NCBI GenBank assembly: GCA_905193995.1
Contig: CAJJQT010000054.1
Span: 1-9,099 of the forward strand
Direction of reading: 5' to 3'
Source of the DNA: an uncultured Porphyromonadaceae bacterium
Lineage (GTDB): Bacteria > Bacteroidota > Bacteroidia > Bacteroidales > Muribaculaceae
DNA length: 9,099 bases
The notes below the pieces were generated by a model, which saw nothing but the letters and a program-made list of their open reading frames with translations, was not told the DNA's origin and made no database searches. Below, piece after piece: positions 1 through 7,659 of this stretch. Position numbers and translations under genes: made by a program. Numbering within the stretch: the first letter of the stretch is position 1; every line of letters starts with the position of its first letter.

Positions 1-1778
1 ACAAGAATGACTTTCTTGTTGGCGCCGTTTTTGGTAAAACCGATATTGTTGCGAAGCAGACGGAAGAGCTCGGCGATAGGAGTCGACACGTTGGGACCGA
101 CGACGATGGCCTTATCATCCTTGGATGTGTCGGTCGAGATCTCGCCGATAATGGGCACGTTGGTCAGGCGCTGCAGCTCTTCCTGGTCCTTGTAGATCGG
201 GAAGAAGAATCGCTTCAGGAAAATTATGGCCGCCGGGATGGCAAGACCGAGAATGAGTGCCAGGAAGTAGATGACCATTCGGCGCGGGCTTACGGGACCG
301 GTCGAGCTGGGGTCGTCGATCAGACGGGCCGTCGGGGTGGCGAGGGTCTTCTGAAGTGCGATTTCCTCGCGCTTCTGCAGAAGGAAAGTGTAGATGTTGA
401 CCTTGACCTGCTGCTCGCGGAAGATCTCCTGGAGGCCCTTGTCGACGGGGGGCAGGGCGGACAGCTGGCTCTGGCTCTGGCCTTCGATGGCAGCCACATT
501 GCGGCGGCGAGCCTGGATTCCGCGCTTGACCGAAGCGACGCTCTGCAGGATGTCGGCCTTGTCGCGTGTGAGTTCCTCCTGAAGCGTGCGCACCAGGGGA
601 TTGTCGGGTGTCGAGGTCTCGAGCATACGGGTCAGACGGCTGATCTTCTGGTTGTATTTGACGATCACCTGGTTGAGTGTCGTGTTGGTGGTGACGGCAG
701 GCAGGGGATCGTAGTTGTTGGCCTTGCGGATGGTATTCTCGATGTCGTTGATGATAGTTGCCTCGGCCTCGATCTCGGCGAGCTGGTTCTGGGTCGACTT
801 GGTCGTGGCGAGATTAGTGGTGACCTGCTGCTGGAGGTCAGAGATGTTGTGGGCCTGACGGTAGTCCTGGAGGCGCTGCTCTACGTCGCGCAGCTCGTCG
901 TTGATCATCACAAGTCGGTCAAGGATGAAAGCTTCGGTCTGCAGGGCGGATGCGTTCTTGTCGGCGATGATCTGGCGGTTGTAGAAGTCGACCAGAGTAT
1001 TGATGACGTCGGTGCCTTCACGCGGAATAGGCGTGTTGTAGCTGATGCGGACGATTGTTGGGGCTTTCTCGGCGAACTCGATATTGAGTGAGCTCGACAG
1101 CGTCGAGGCCACGGAGCGCGGGTTGCGCACGATCACCTTCTGAGTGCCTTCGAGCTCGGGGACCTGCTCGACGCGGGTGACTGTCACGGAACCGCATGTC
1201 AGGTCGACGGTGCATGGAAGATCGACGGCGTCGAGTTTCTTGTTTTCCTCGATCTCGTTGAAAACAGTGGTAGCCTCAATATCGTACTTGCCCTCTTTCG
1301 AACTGTTCGAGACGGTGATAGTAATCGGGTTCTCAAGATCGTTGAGCGCTATCGAATCCATTTCGGCGTCGATGGCACGGTCGTTGTACATCGGAATGTC
1401 GCGCAGGTTGCCGACGCGCCAGTAAGAGTAAGCCATACGGAGCGAGTCGACGATCTTGATCACGTTATTGCGTGATTTCAGGATTTCGAGCTCGGTCTCG
1501 TCGATGAAGTTCTTCATATTGAGAAGCGGGTTCTCGGGATTGAGTGCAAAGGCTTCTTTCGACTGAGTGCTTTCGTTGTTAAGGTAGATCGATGCATTGA
1601 CCTGATAGGTCGGCACAATTGTGGCGATGTAGAAATAGGCTCCGATAGCGCAGAGAACGACACTCAGGACAAACCATTTCCAGTTCGCCAGGTAGTCGAG
1701 CAGGAGTCCCGTGGTGTCCATGACATCCTCGACGGGACCTTTGTTTTCGCCAACTCTTGATTTGAGTTCGTCTGACAT
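1..1778 (-). CDS. Wzc-like polysaccharide co-polymerase / BY-kinase, C-terminus cut by window edge
   Basis: Inner-membrane protein expected to control chain length and export of a surface polysaccharide together with the Wza-like protein encoded just upstream. The frame is open from ATG at 1778 to the left edge, giving 592 residues and part of another codon. Seen: an N-terminal membrane helix (about residues 34-54), a large periplasmic part with a Gln/Glu-rich, probably coiled-coil stretch in the middle, a Pro-containing segment (TGPVSPRR) just before a second helix (about 501-522), then a cytoplasmic linker containing NVPIIGEI. The linker carries E570-x2-R573-x2-R576, the EX2RX2R motif that mediates oligomerisation in bacterial tyrosine kinases. 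The last visible residues, KKVILV, are the beta strand that normally leads into Walker A, so a kinase domain is inferred but not seen. A Wzz protein without kinase is less likely because of this strand. The start lies 4 bases after the wza stop, so the two are surely cotranscribed. No Shine-Dalgarno sequence is visible. Confidence 0.9.
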   Translation of the reverse strand, partial: MSDELKSRVGENKGPVEDVMDTTGLLLDYLANWKWFVLSVVLCAIGAYFYIATIVPTYQVNASIYLNNESTQSKEAFALNPENPLLNMKNFIDETELEILKSRNNVIKIVDSLRMAYSYWRVGNLRDIPMYNDRAIDAEMDSIALNDLENPITITVSNSSKEGKYDIEATTVFNEIEENKKLDAVDLPCTVDLTCGSVTVTRVEQVPELEGTQKVIVRNPRSVASTLSSSLNIEFAEKAPTIVRISYNTPIPREGTDVINTLVDFYNRQIIADKNASALQTEAFILDRLVMINDELRDVEQRLQDYRQAHNISDLQQQVTTNLATTKSTQNQLAEIEAEATIINDIENTIRKANNYDPLPAVTTNTTLNQVIVKYNQKISRLTRMLETSTPDNPLVRTLQEELTRDKADILQSVASVKRGIQARRRNVAAIEGQSQSQLSALPPVDKGLQEIFREQQVKVNIYTFLLQKREEIALQKTLATPTARLIDDPSSTGPVSPRRMVIYFLALILGLAIPAAIIFLKRFFFPIYKDQEELQRLTNVPIIGEISTDTSKDDKAIVVGPNVSTPIAELFRLLRNNIGFTKNGANKKVIL

Positions 1779-1782
1779 AAGA

Positions 1783-2625
1783 TTAGTTCTGGGTAAGGTT
1801 TATGATGCCGATGACAAGCGATGCCAGCGACGAAATGCCGCCTACGAAAGTTATAGTTGCCGATACACCGGGATTGAGCTGCCATGCATTGGCCGCCATG
1901 GATTTGTTTGGCGCAACATAGATAATATCGTTCTGCTGGAGGCCGAAATAAGGCGAAAGCAGGAAGTTGCGGTCGTGGATGTCGATTTTGTGGACTTCGC
2001 GAGTGCCGTCGCTGTTTGTGCGGTATAGCAGGATGTTCTCGCGGTCGCCCTTTATGTCGAGGTCGCCTGCAAGGGCGATTGCCTCGAAGAAGTTCATTCG
2101 TTCGTTATGGCTCTGATAAATGCCGGGGTTCTTCACGGCGCCGGTAACAACGACGCGGAAGTTCATCAGTCGGACCTCAACCTTGGGTTTCTCCTTAATA
2201 TATTGAGGATATATGGCGTCGGTGATCTCCTGAGCGAGCTCGAGCTTGGTCTTGCCAGCGGCCTTGATGACGCCAATGATGGGGAAGTCGATGGTGCCGT
2301 CCTGGTTAATAAGATAATAGTCGGTCGAAACGTCGAGATTCTGAGAGTAGTTGCTGCTTGTCATCGAAGCCCGGCCGATGGTGCCGGTCTCAGTCAGATA
2401 CATACCTTTGTTGAAAGGTACGACGGATTGCATATCGGTCGAAGTGACCTCGATATTCAGAAGGTCGCCCGGAGCGAGTACGGGGTCGTTGACATGAGAG
2501 CTTTCGGAAAGAACCTCGGCGGGAATTGCTTCGGCATCAACAAGATAAGGAACTTTTTTGGATGCACTGCAGCTTGCAAGTGAAATAATGCCAATGCCAA
2601 TTAGCGCCCTGTATAAAATATTCAT
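1783..2625 (-). CDS. Wza-like outer-membrane polysaccharide export lipoprotein
   Basis: Predicted to form the outer-membrane channel for capsule or exopolysaccharide export. The 280-residue protein starts with a lipoprotein signal peptide ending in the lipobox LASC, so Cys19 should be lipidated. A polysaccharide export (PES) domain follows at about 46-155 (DPVLAPGDLLNIEV, then NQDGTIDFPIIG), then one SLBB domain at about 157-235 (VVVTGAVKNPGIY, EAIALAGDL, NDIIYVAPN). A hydrophobic C-terminal segment at about 254-276 could be the membrane-spanning helix. It is shorter than E. coli Wza (about 380 residues), as is common for Bacteroidota homologues with a single SLBB domain. It is the first gene after its promoter and is followed by the Wzc-like gene. 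No UpxY-type antiterminator gene lies upstream, unlike many Bacteroides capsule loci. The ATG start fits because the signal peptide begins right there. Confidence 0.93.
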   Translation of the reverse strand: MNILYRALIGIGIISLASCSASKKVPYLVDAEAIPAEVLSESSHVNDPVLAPGDLLNIEVTSTDMQSVVPFNKGMYLTETGTIGRASMTSSNYSQNLDVSTDYYLINQDGTIDFPIIGVIKAAGKTKLELAQEITDAIYPQYIKEKPKVEVRLMNFRVVVTGAVKNPGIYQSHNERMNFFEAIALAGDLDIKGDRENILLYRTNSDGTREVHKIDIHDRNFLLSPYFGLQQNDIIYVAPNKSMAANAWQLNPGVSATITFVGGISSLASLVIGIINLTQN

Positions 2626-2665
2626 TGCTCAATATATGTTGAAAGGTATATGCATAATTCGGCTG

Positions 2666-2697
2666 CAAATTTAAGCATAAATATGTTAATAAGCAAA
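2666..2697 (-). promoter_or_regulatory. Bacteroidales-type promoter for the wza-wzc operon
   Basis: On the minus strand this reads TTTG (2697-2694), 20 bases, then TAAATTTG (2673-2666), an exact match to the Bacteroides -33/-7 consensus TTTG-N19-21-TAnnTTTG. Transcription would begin near 2659, giving a leader of roughly 35 bases before the wza start at 2625. The leader has no Shine-Dalgarno sequence, which is normal for this phylum. The start site is inferred from spacing only. Confidence 0.7.
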
Positions 2698-2754
2698 TAA
2701 AATCCATAATGTCTGTAATTCTTGCATAAAATGGTCAAGCAGACAGTAGCCGCA

Positions 2755-2785
2755 CTTGGATTCTGACAAAAAATCATTAACTTTG
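2755..2785 (+). promoter_or_regulatory. Bacteroidales-type promoter for the MFS transporter gene
   Basis: TAACTTTG at 2778-2785 matches the TAnnTTTG -7 element. The -33 position is only loosely matched by CTTGG at 2755-2759, about 18 bases upstream. Transcription would start near 2792 and leave a leader of about 28 bases before the ATG at 2820. The -7 element is convincing and the -33 element weak. Confidence 0.55.
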
Positions 2786-2819
2786 CGGCAATTAATCATT
2801 ATCAACAATTATTCTTGCT

Positions 2820-4235
2820 ATGACAAAACAAATGAAACAGCTGCTGAACGACCACGCCTGGGCGCGCTGGACGGCCCTGATACTGGTTGCTTCGATGATG
2901 TTCTTCGCCTACATGTTCGTAGACGTGATGTCGCCGCTGAAGTCACTGCTGGAGACGAATCTCCACTGGGACAGCGGCACCTTCGGCACATACGCCGCTT
3001 CGGAGTATTTTCTGAATGTCTTCTTCTTTTTCCTGATATTCGCCGGAATCATTCTCGACAAGATGGGTATCCGCTTCACGGGAGTCCTGTCGGCGTCGAT
3101 GATGGTGATCGGTGCGGGCATAAAGCTGATCGGCATCAGCGACTGGTTCCAGGGAACGGCCCTGTGCGGGTGGCTTGACAGCTGGTGGACGTCGTTCCCG
3201 GGTAGCGCCAAGATGGCCTCACTGGGCTTCATGATATTCGGCTGCGGCTGCGAGATGGCCGGCACGACGGTATCGAAAGCTATCGCCAAGTGGTTCAAGG
3301 GTAAGGAAATGGCGCTGGCGATGGGCGTCGAGATGTCGATAGCCCGTCTGGGCGTATTCGCCGTGATGTGGACTTCGCCGCTGCTGGCCAATATGTTTGA
3401 TCAGTCAGTCGTGGCTCCGGTTGCATTCTGCACGCTGCTGCTGCTCATCGGTCTGATATGCTATATCGTATTCACATTCATGGATGTCAAGCTCGACCGG
3501 GAACTTGCAGCAAACGGGGAGAAATCGGAAACCACCGACGGGGAGGATGAGGAATTCCATATTTCCGATCTCGGCAAAATCCTGCGCAGCCAGATGTTCT
3601 GGCTGGTAGCTCTGCTCTGCGTGCTCTACTACAGCGGCATCTTCCCGTTCCAGCGCTTCGCTCCGAACTACATACAGGAGACGCTCGGAATCGATGCGGA
3701 GGCGGCAGCCCGTCTGTTCAGCGTGTTCCCGATACTTGCCATGGTGCTGACGCCGTTCTTAGGTGCGTTCCTCGACTATAAGGGGCGGGGTGCGACGATG
3801 CTGATCATCGGCGTGGTCATCATGACTCTATGCCATCTGGGATTCGCGTTCCTGCTGCCGGCGGTGCCGCAGGTATGGATCGCCGTGACGCTGATTCTGA
3901 TTCTCGGCGTATCGTTCTCGCTGGTGCCGGCCGCCCTGTGGCCGTCGGTCCCCAAGATCATAGACGCCAACATCCTCGGCTCGGCCTACTGCCTGATCTT
4001 CTGGATCCAGAACATCGGTCTGTGCCTGGTGCCACTGCTTATCGGCGAGACGCTTGACATCACCGGCGGCTACCGCGTGCCGATGATCATTTTCGCTTCG
4101 TTCGGTGTGCTGGCCATCTTCTTCGGGGTATGGCTTAAGATCCTGAATTCGAAACGCGGCTACGGACTTGAAGCGCCCAACGTGAAGAAGAACGTCGAGG
4201 CCGAAGAGGCCGAGAGCGAGGCTGTGGATGCGTGA
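2820..4235 (+). CDS. MFS transporter resembling the MFSD1 family
   Basis: A 471-residue inner-membrane carrier with about 12 hydrophobic segments in two halves. The halves are joined by an acidic cytoplasmic loop (about 228-250, rich in Glu/Asp), and the tail is also acidic (456-471). MFS motif A appears as GIILDKMGIR (76-85) and is echoed in the second half by GAFLDYKGRG (315-324). Other marked segments are WFKGKEMALAMG (158-169), EMSIARLG (171-178), YYSGIFPFQRF (270-280), ALWPSVP (372-378) and GSAYCLIFWIQNIGL (387-401). From memory, these match the pattern of animal MFSD1, a lysosomal dipeptide transporter (WFKGKE, SMAR, ALWP and the GTAYG/QNLGL region). A peptide or amino-acid substrate is therefore possible but unproven; a generic organic-anion carrier remains an alternative. 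The gene stands alone on the plus strand with its own promoter candidate and terminator. No Shine-Dalgarno sequence precedes the ATG. Confidence 0.9.
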   Translation: MTKQMKQLLNDHAWARWTALILVASMMFFAYMFVDVMSPLKSLLETNLHWDSGTFGTYAASEYFLNVFFFFLIFAGIILDKMGIRFTGVLSASMMVIGAGIKLIGISDWFQGTALCGWLDSWWTSFPGSAKMASLGFMIFGCGCEMAGTTVSKAIAKWFKGKEMALAMGVEMSIARLGVFAVMWTSPLLANMFDQSVVAPVAFCTLLLLIGLICYIVFTFMDVKLDRELAANGEKSETTDGEDEEFHISDLGKILRSQMFWLVALLCVLYYSGIFPFQRFAPNYIQETLGIDAEAAARLFSVFPILAMVLTPFLGAFLDYKGRGATMLIIGVVIMTLCHLGFAFLLPAVPQVWIAVTLILILGVSFSLVPAALWPSVPKIIDANILGSAYCLIFWIQNIGLCLVPLLIGETLDITGGYRVPMIIFASFGVLAIFFGVWLKILNSKRGYGLEAPNVKKNVEAEEAESEAVDA

Positions 4236-4249
4236 TAACGCTTATGACA

Positions 4250-4292
4250 TAAAAAATCCTCCTGACGATCAGATCGTCGGGAGGATTTTTTT
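4250..4292. terminator. Bidirectional intrinsic terminator between MFS gene and nhaA
   Basis: A near-perfect hairpin: A6-TCCTCC-T-GACGAT, a CAG loop, then ATCGTC-G-GGAGGA-T7. The stem includes about 13 non-A/T-tract pairs and one T-G wobble. The plus strand ends in seven T; the minus strand ends in six T. It can thus stop both the MFS transcript and the convergent nhaA transcript. Confidence 0.92.
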
Positions 4293-4335
4293 GTAGGGAC
4301 AGGATATATAAGTTTTGTAAGATATATAATTTTCT
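4293..4335. repeat. AT-rich tail of nhaA with short direct repeat
   Basis: GATATATAAGTTTT (4303-4316) is repeated in nearly the same form as GATATATAATTTTC (4321-4334), 18 bases apart. It lies between the nhaA stop and the shared terminator. It is probably just AT-rich 3' untranslated sequence. Confidence 0.4.
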
Positions 4336-5766
4336 TCAGTCGTCGATGGCGTCGGGGGAGGCGGTCTTAGGCAGGGTAAAGTGGAGCCAAATGAATCCGA
4401 TAATGCCAGAGACGAGTGAGCCGATAACGATTCCCAGCTTTGCGTGGTTCAGCAGGTCGAGATCGTGGGCGGTTCCGGAGGCGAAAGAGAGCGTCGCGAT
4501 GAACAGCGAGACTGTGAATCCGATGCCGCCCAGCATCGAGATCGACGCGAGCATGGACCAGTCGGAGTGGGCGGGTTTAGGTGCGAGTCTGAGCAGGATC
4601 GTGAGCCACGAGAACAGGAAGATGCCGGTGAACTTGCCTATGACGAGGCCGAGGATAATAGCCAGTGAAATGCCCTCGACGGCCGATGCCGGATCGAGGT
4701 CGAGCAGGAATATGCCGGCGTTGGCGAAGGCAAACAGCGGAATGATGAAATAATTGACAACAGGATGCAGCGTATCCTCGAGGTCCTGAAGAGGCGAGAT
4801 AACCTTGTCGGAGGCGGATTCGACTTCCTTGAGCCAGTTGAGCTGCTCCTTGGAGAGGATTGTGCGCTCGGTAAGAGTGTCGTCTTCTTCGGCCTCGGCC
4901 TTGAAGTGGCTCATAGCCTTGCGAATTTTGCGGATATACTTGCGGGGCTCGAATACAGGTTTGGCCGGGACGCAGAAGGCTACAAGGACGCCGGCGATGG
5001 TGGGGTGTATGCCGGAGTTGAGGAACAGGAACCATACTATGCCGCCGAGGACGAAGTAGAACATCTTGCTCTGGATCATCATTACGCCGCCAAGGGCGAG
5101 AACGCCGAGGATTATCAGGGCGATCAGCAGCAGGCTGATTTCTATGTGAGTGGAGTAGAAAGCGGCGATTACGATTATGCCGCCGATGTCGTCGACGACG
5201 GCGAGAGTGGTCAGGAAGATCTTGAGCGAAAGCGGGACGCGCTTGCCGAGCATAGCGAGCACGCCGAGCGAGAAAGCGATGTCGGTAGCCATCGGTATGG
5301 CCGCTCCACCGCTGTAGTCGGTGCCGCGGCTCATGAACCAGAATATGAGCACCGGCATGATCATACCGCCTATGGCGCCCATGATGGGGAGGAGCGCCTG
5401 CCGGAACGACGACAGCTCGCCAACGAGGATCTCGCGCTTGATCTCAAGGCCGATGCTGAAGAAGAAAATGGCCATGAGGGCGTCGTTGATGAAGCCGAGG
5501 AGGTCCATCGGCCGGCCGGAATGGCTGAAGATGTTGAAGTCGCCGACCTGTAGCCGGACTTCCTGTTCCCAGAAGTCGAAGTAGTAGCCGTTGATGGCCG
5601 GAATGTTGGCTACGATCAGCGCCAGGACGGTGGCGGCGATCAGTATGTTGCCGCCGGACGCATAGCGTCGGAGCATCTGTTTGGCTGCATAATAGATGTT
5701 CGGAAATCCGCCCTCGGATTCCATGTGTATGGGCGGCATAAAATCTTTGTCGTGTGATGATTCCAT
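4336..5766 (-). CDS. nhaA: Na+/H+ antiporter NhaA
   Basis: Inner-membrane antiporter that exports Na+ (or Li+) in exchange for H+ for sodium and alkaline-pH tolerance. The 476-residue protein carries the family landmarks: the SIGLEIKREILVGEL segment near 104-118; MATDIAFSLGVLAMLG (159-174) with the Asp equivalent to E. coli D133; TLAVVDDIGGI with D192-D193, the ion-binding pair equivalent to D163-D164; PLFAFANAG (343-351); and GLVIGK with Lys378, equivalent to K300. It is about 90 residues longer than E. coli NhaA (388). The extra length is a hydrophilic N-terminus of about 35 residues and a charged cytoplasmic loop at about 272-335. I chose ATG at 5766; the frame could begin two codons earlier at TTG (5772), but ATG is the better start. 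The gene follows the lepA terminator, so it likely has its own promoter, which I could not place with confidence. Confidence 0.96.
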   Translation of the reverse strand: MESSHDKDFMPPIHMESEGGFPNIYYAAKQMLRRYASGGNILIAATVLALIVANIPAINGYYFDFWEQEVRLQVGDFNIFSHSGRPMDLLGFINDALMAIFFFSIGLEIKREILVGELSSFRQALLPIMGAIGGMIMPVLIFWFMSRGTDYSGGAAIPMATDIAFSLGVLAMLGKRVPLSLKIFLTTLAVVDDIGGIIVIAAFYSTHIEISLLLIALIILGVLALGGVMMIQSKMFYFVLGGIVWFLFLNSGIHPTIAGVLVAFCVPAKPVFEPRKYIRKIRKAMSHFKAEAEEDDTLTERTILSKEQLNWLKEVESASDKVISPLQDLEDTLHPVVNYFIIPLFAFANAGIFLLDLDPASAVEGISLAIILGLVIGKFTGIFLFSWLTILLRLAPKPAHSDWSMLASISMLGGIGFTVSLFIATLSFASGTAHDLDLLNHAKLGIVIGSLVSGIIGFIWLHFTLPKTASPDAIDD

Positions 5767-5799
5767 AGACAACTAACAAAGGAATTAATATATGTGTTC

Positions 5800-5832
5800 A
5801 AAAAAATCGCCGCACCCTCCGAGGGCTGCGGC
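5800..5832 (-). terminator. Intrinsic terminator after lepA
   Basis: On the minus strand, GCCGCA-G-CCCT, a CGG loop, AGGG-TGCGGC, then GA and seven T. The stem has about 10 GC-rich pairs and one bulged G. It starts 8 bases after the lepA stop and lies about 34 bases before the nhaA start. It therefore separates the folP-cdaA-lepA unit from nhaA, although some read-through is possible. Confidence 0.88.
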
Positions 5833-5840
5833 TGATTGTG

Positions 5841-7631
5841 TCAGTCAAGTTTGAGAACGGCCAGGAACGCCTTCTGCGGCACTTCGACCGAACCGATCTG
5901 CTTCATGCGTTTCTTGCCCTTCTTCTGCTTCTCGAGCAGTTTGCGCTTACGCGAGATGTCGCCGCCGTAGCATTTGGCGGTGACGTCCTTACGGACGGCC
6001 TTGATGGTCTCGCGGGCGATGATCTTGGCGCCGATGGCGGCCTGGATGGCGATGTCGAACTGCTGGCGCGGGATCAGCTCCTTGAGCTTCTCGCACATGC
6101 GTCGGCCGAAGGCCAGGGCGTTGTCGGCGTGGGTGAGAGTCGACAGGGCGTCTACGCTCTCGCCGTTGAGCAGGATGTCGAGCTTGACGAGTTTCGACTC
6201 GCGGAAGCCCTGCAGATGGTAGTCGAAGGAGGCGTATCCCTTGGAGATGCTCTTGAGCTTGTCGTAGAAGTCGATGACGATTTCGCCCAGGGGCATGTCG
6301 AATGTCAGCTCCATGCGGTGGCCGCCCGATATGTAATCCTGGCGTACCAGCTCGCCGCGCTTGCTCAGACATAGCGTCATGATGGGGCCGATGAACTCGG
6401 GGGTTGTGATCACCGAAGCGCGGATGTACGGTTCTTCGATCTTGTCGATCAGGGTGATTTCGGGCAGGCCGGAGGGGTTGTGGACTTCGGTCATGTTGCC
6501 TTTCTTGTCGTAGACGCGGTATGAGACGTTGGGCACGGTGGTGATGACATCCATGTCGAACTCGCGGCCGAGACGCTCCTGGATGATCTCCATGTGCAGC
6601 AGCCCGAGGAAGCCGCAGCGGAACCCGAAGCCGAGGGCGGCCGACGATTCGGGGGTGAAGGTGAGCGAGGCGTCGTTGAGCTGGAGCTTTTCGAGCGATG
6701 CGCGCAGGTTCTCGAAGTCCTCGGTCTCGATGGGGTAGACTCCGGCGAAGACCATCGGTTTCACTTCCTGGAAGCCGAGGATGGCCTTGTCGCACGGGCG
6801 GTCGACATGGGTGATGGTATCGCCTACCTTCACCTCTCGCGAGTTTTTGATGCCGGAGATGATGTAGCCGACATTGCCGGCCGACAGTTCCCGGCGGGGC
6901 GAGAGGTCGAGCTTGAGCACGCCGATTTCGTCGGCGTTGTATTCCTTGCCGGTGGCGACGAATTTGACGAGGTCGCCGGTGCGGATGGTGCCGTTCTCGA
7001 TCTTGAAGTATGCGATGATGCCGCGGAATGGGTTGAATACCGAGTCGAAGATGAGGGCCTGGAGCGGGGCCGCGGGGTCGCCGGTGGGGGCGGGTACGCG
7101 CTCGATGATGGCTTTCAGAATTTCGGGTACGCCGAGGCCGGTCTTGCCGCTGGCGTGGATTATATCGTCGTGGTCGCAACCGAGCAGCTCTACGATCTGG
7201 TCCGACACCTCGTCGGGATTGGCCGACTCGAGGTCGCACTTGTTGAGCACGGGGATGATCTCGAGGTTGTTGTCGATGGCCATGTAGAGGTTCGAGATGG
7301 TCTGGGCCTGGATGCCCTGAGTGGCGTCGACGACGAGGAGCGCGCCCTCGCAGGCGGCAATGGAGCGAGACACTTCGTATGAGAAGTCGACGTGTCCGGG
7401 GGTGTCGATGAGGTTCAGGACGTATTTTTCTCCGCCGAGCTCGTATTCCATCTGTATGGCGTGGCTCTTGATGGTGATGCCGCGCTCGCGCTCGAGGTCC
7501 ATGTCGTCGAGCACCTGCGCTTCCATGTCCTTCGGGGCCACGGTGCCGGTGAACTCGAGCAGGCGGTCGGCGAGTGTCGATTTGCCGTGGTCGATGTGGG
7601 CTATGATGCAGAAGTTGCGTATATTCTTCAT
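5841..7631 (-). CDS. lepA: Elongation factor 4 (LepA), ribosome-associated GTPase
   Basis: Cytoplasmic translational GTPase that binds the ribosome; the family is linked to back-translocation and to ribosome assembly or initiation. The 596 residues match the usual length (about 600). G motifs are complete: AHIDHGKST (11-19), RGITIK (50-55), DTPGH (76-80), NKCD (130-133) and SGKTG (161-165). The LepA-specific C-terminal domain is present, ending in [25 protein letters not shown] and the conserved KAFLAVLK. This tail distinguishes it from EF-G and TypA. The start [17 protein letters not shown] is the standard LepA start. It is 28 bases downstream of cdaA with no promoter or terminator visible between them, so it is probably the last gene of the folP-cdaA-lepA unit, closed by the terminator directly after its stop. 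Confidence 0.98.
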   Translation of the reverse strand: MKNIRNFCIIAHIDHGKSTLADRLLEFTGTVAPKDMEAQVLDDMDLERERGITIKSHAIQMEYELGGEKYVLNLIDTPGHVDFSYEVSRSIAACEGALLVVDATQGIQAQTISNLYMAIDNNLEIIPVLNKCDLESANPDEVSDQIVELLGCDHDDIIHASGKTGLGVPEILKAIIERVPAPTGDPAAPLQALIFDSVFNPFRGIIAYFKIENGTIRTGDLVKFVATGKEYNADEIGVLKLDLSPRRELSAGNVGYIISGIKNSREVKVGDTITHVDRPCDKAILGFQEVKPMVFAGVYPIETEDFENLRASLEKLQLNDASLTFTPESSAALGFGFRCGFLGLLHMEIIQERLGREFDMDVITTVPNVSYRVYDKKGNMTEVHNPSGLPEITLIDKIEEPYIRASVITTPEFIGPIMTLCLSKRGELVRQDYISGGHRMELTFDMPLGEIVIDFYDKLKSISKGYASFDYHLQGFRESKLVKLDILLNGESVDALSTLTHADNALAFGRRMCEKLKELIPRQQFDIAIQAAIGAKIIARETIKAVRKDVTAKCYGGDISRKRKLLEKQKKGKKRMKQIGSVEVPQKAFLAVLKLD

Positions 7632-7659
7632 TTTGACGGATTCAGTTTACGAGAGTTGT

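Larger units (their letters stand above)
2626..2819. promoter_or_regulatory. Divergent intergenic region between wza-like and MFS genes
   Basis: This 194-base AT-rich stretch separates two divergently transcribed genes. It carries one Bacteroidales-type promoter candidate for each direction (listed separately). Between and around them are three copies of GCATAA (2652, 2675 and 2724) and a broken inverted repeat, GTCTG (2711-2715) with CTTG (2721-2724) against CAAG (2736-2739) with CAGAC (2740-2744). I see no small ORF, RNA gene or invertible-promoter repeats. Regulatory function of the repeats is speculative. Confidence 0.6.

Noticed and set aside
2107..2583. Plus-strand open frame of 158 codons opposite the wza-like gene
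   Set aside because: Complement of a well-supported lipoprotein gene; its product shows no domain.
4765..5553. Plus-strand open frame of 262 codons opposite nhaA
   Set aside because: Antisense shadow of the hydrophobic nhaA codons, giving an Asp/Glu/His-rich product without family features.
5767..5772. TTG at 5772 as the nhaA start
   Set aside because: It extends the frame by only two codons over an ATG at 5766, which is the more usual start.
5777..5803. Promoter for nhaA (TTCCTTTG at 5784-5777, minus strand)
   Set aside because: The -7 element has one mismatch, the nearest TTTG upstream is only 14 bases away, and the element lies about 10 bases from the ATG, leaving almost no leader. Too weak to list as a feature.
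5989..7239. Long minus-strand open frame (416 codons) inside lepA
   Set aside because: It is an alternate-frame shadow of lepA with extreme Arg/Pro/His content, produced by GC-rich codons. lepA itself is intact and conserved over the same span.
6594..7382. Plus-strand open frame of 262 codons opposite lepA
   Set aside because: Antisense shadow rich in Gly, Val, Glu and Asp, with no recognisable domain and no start context.
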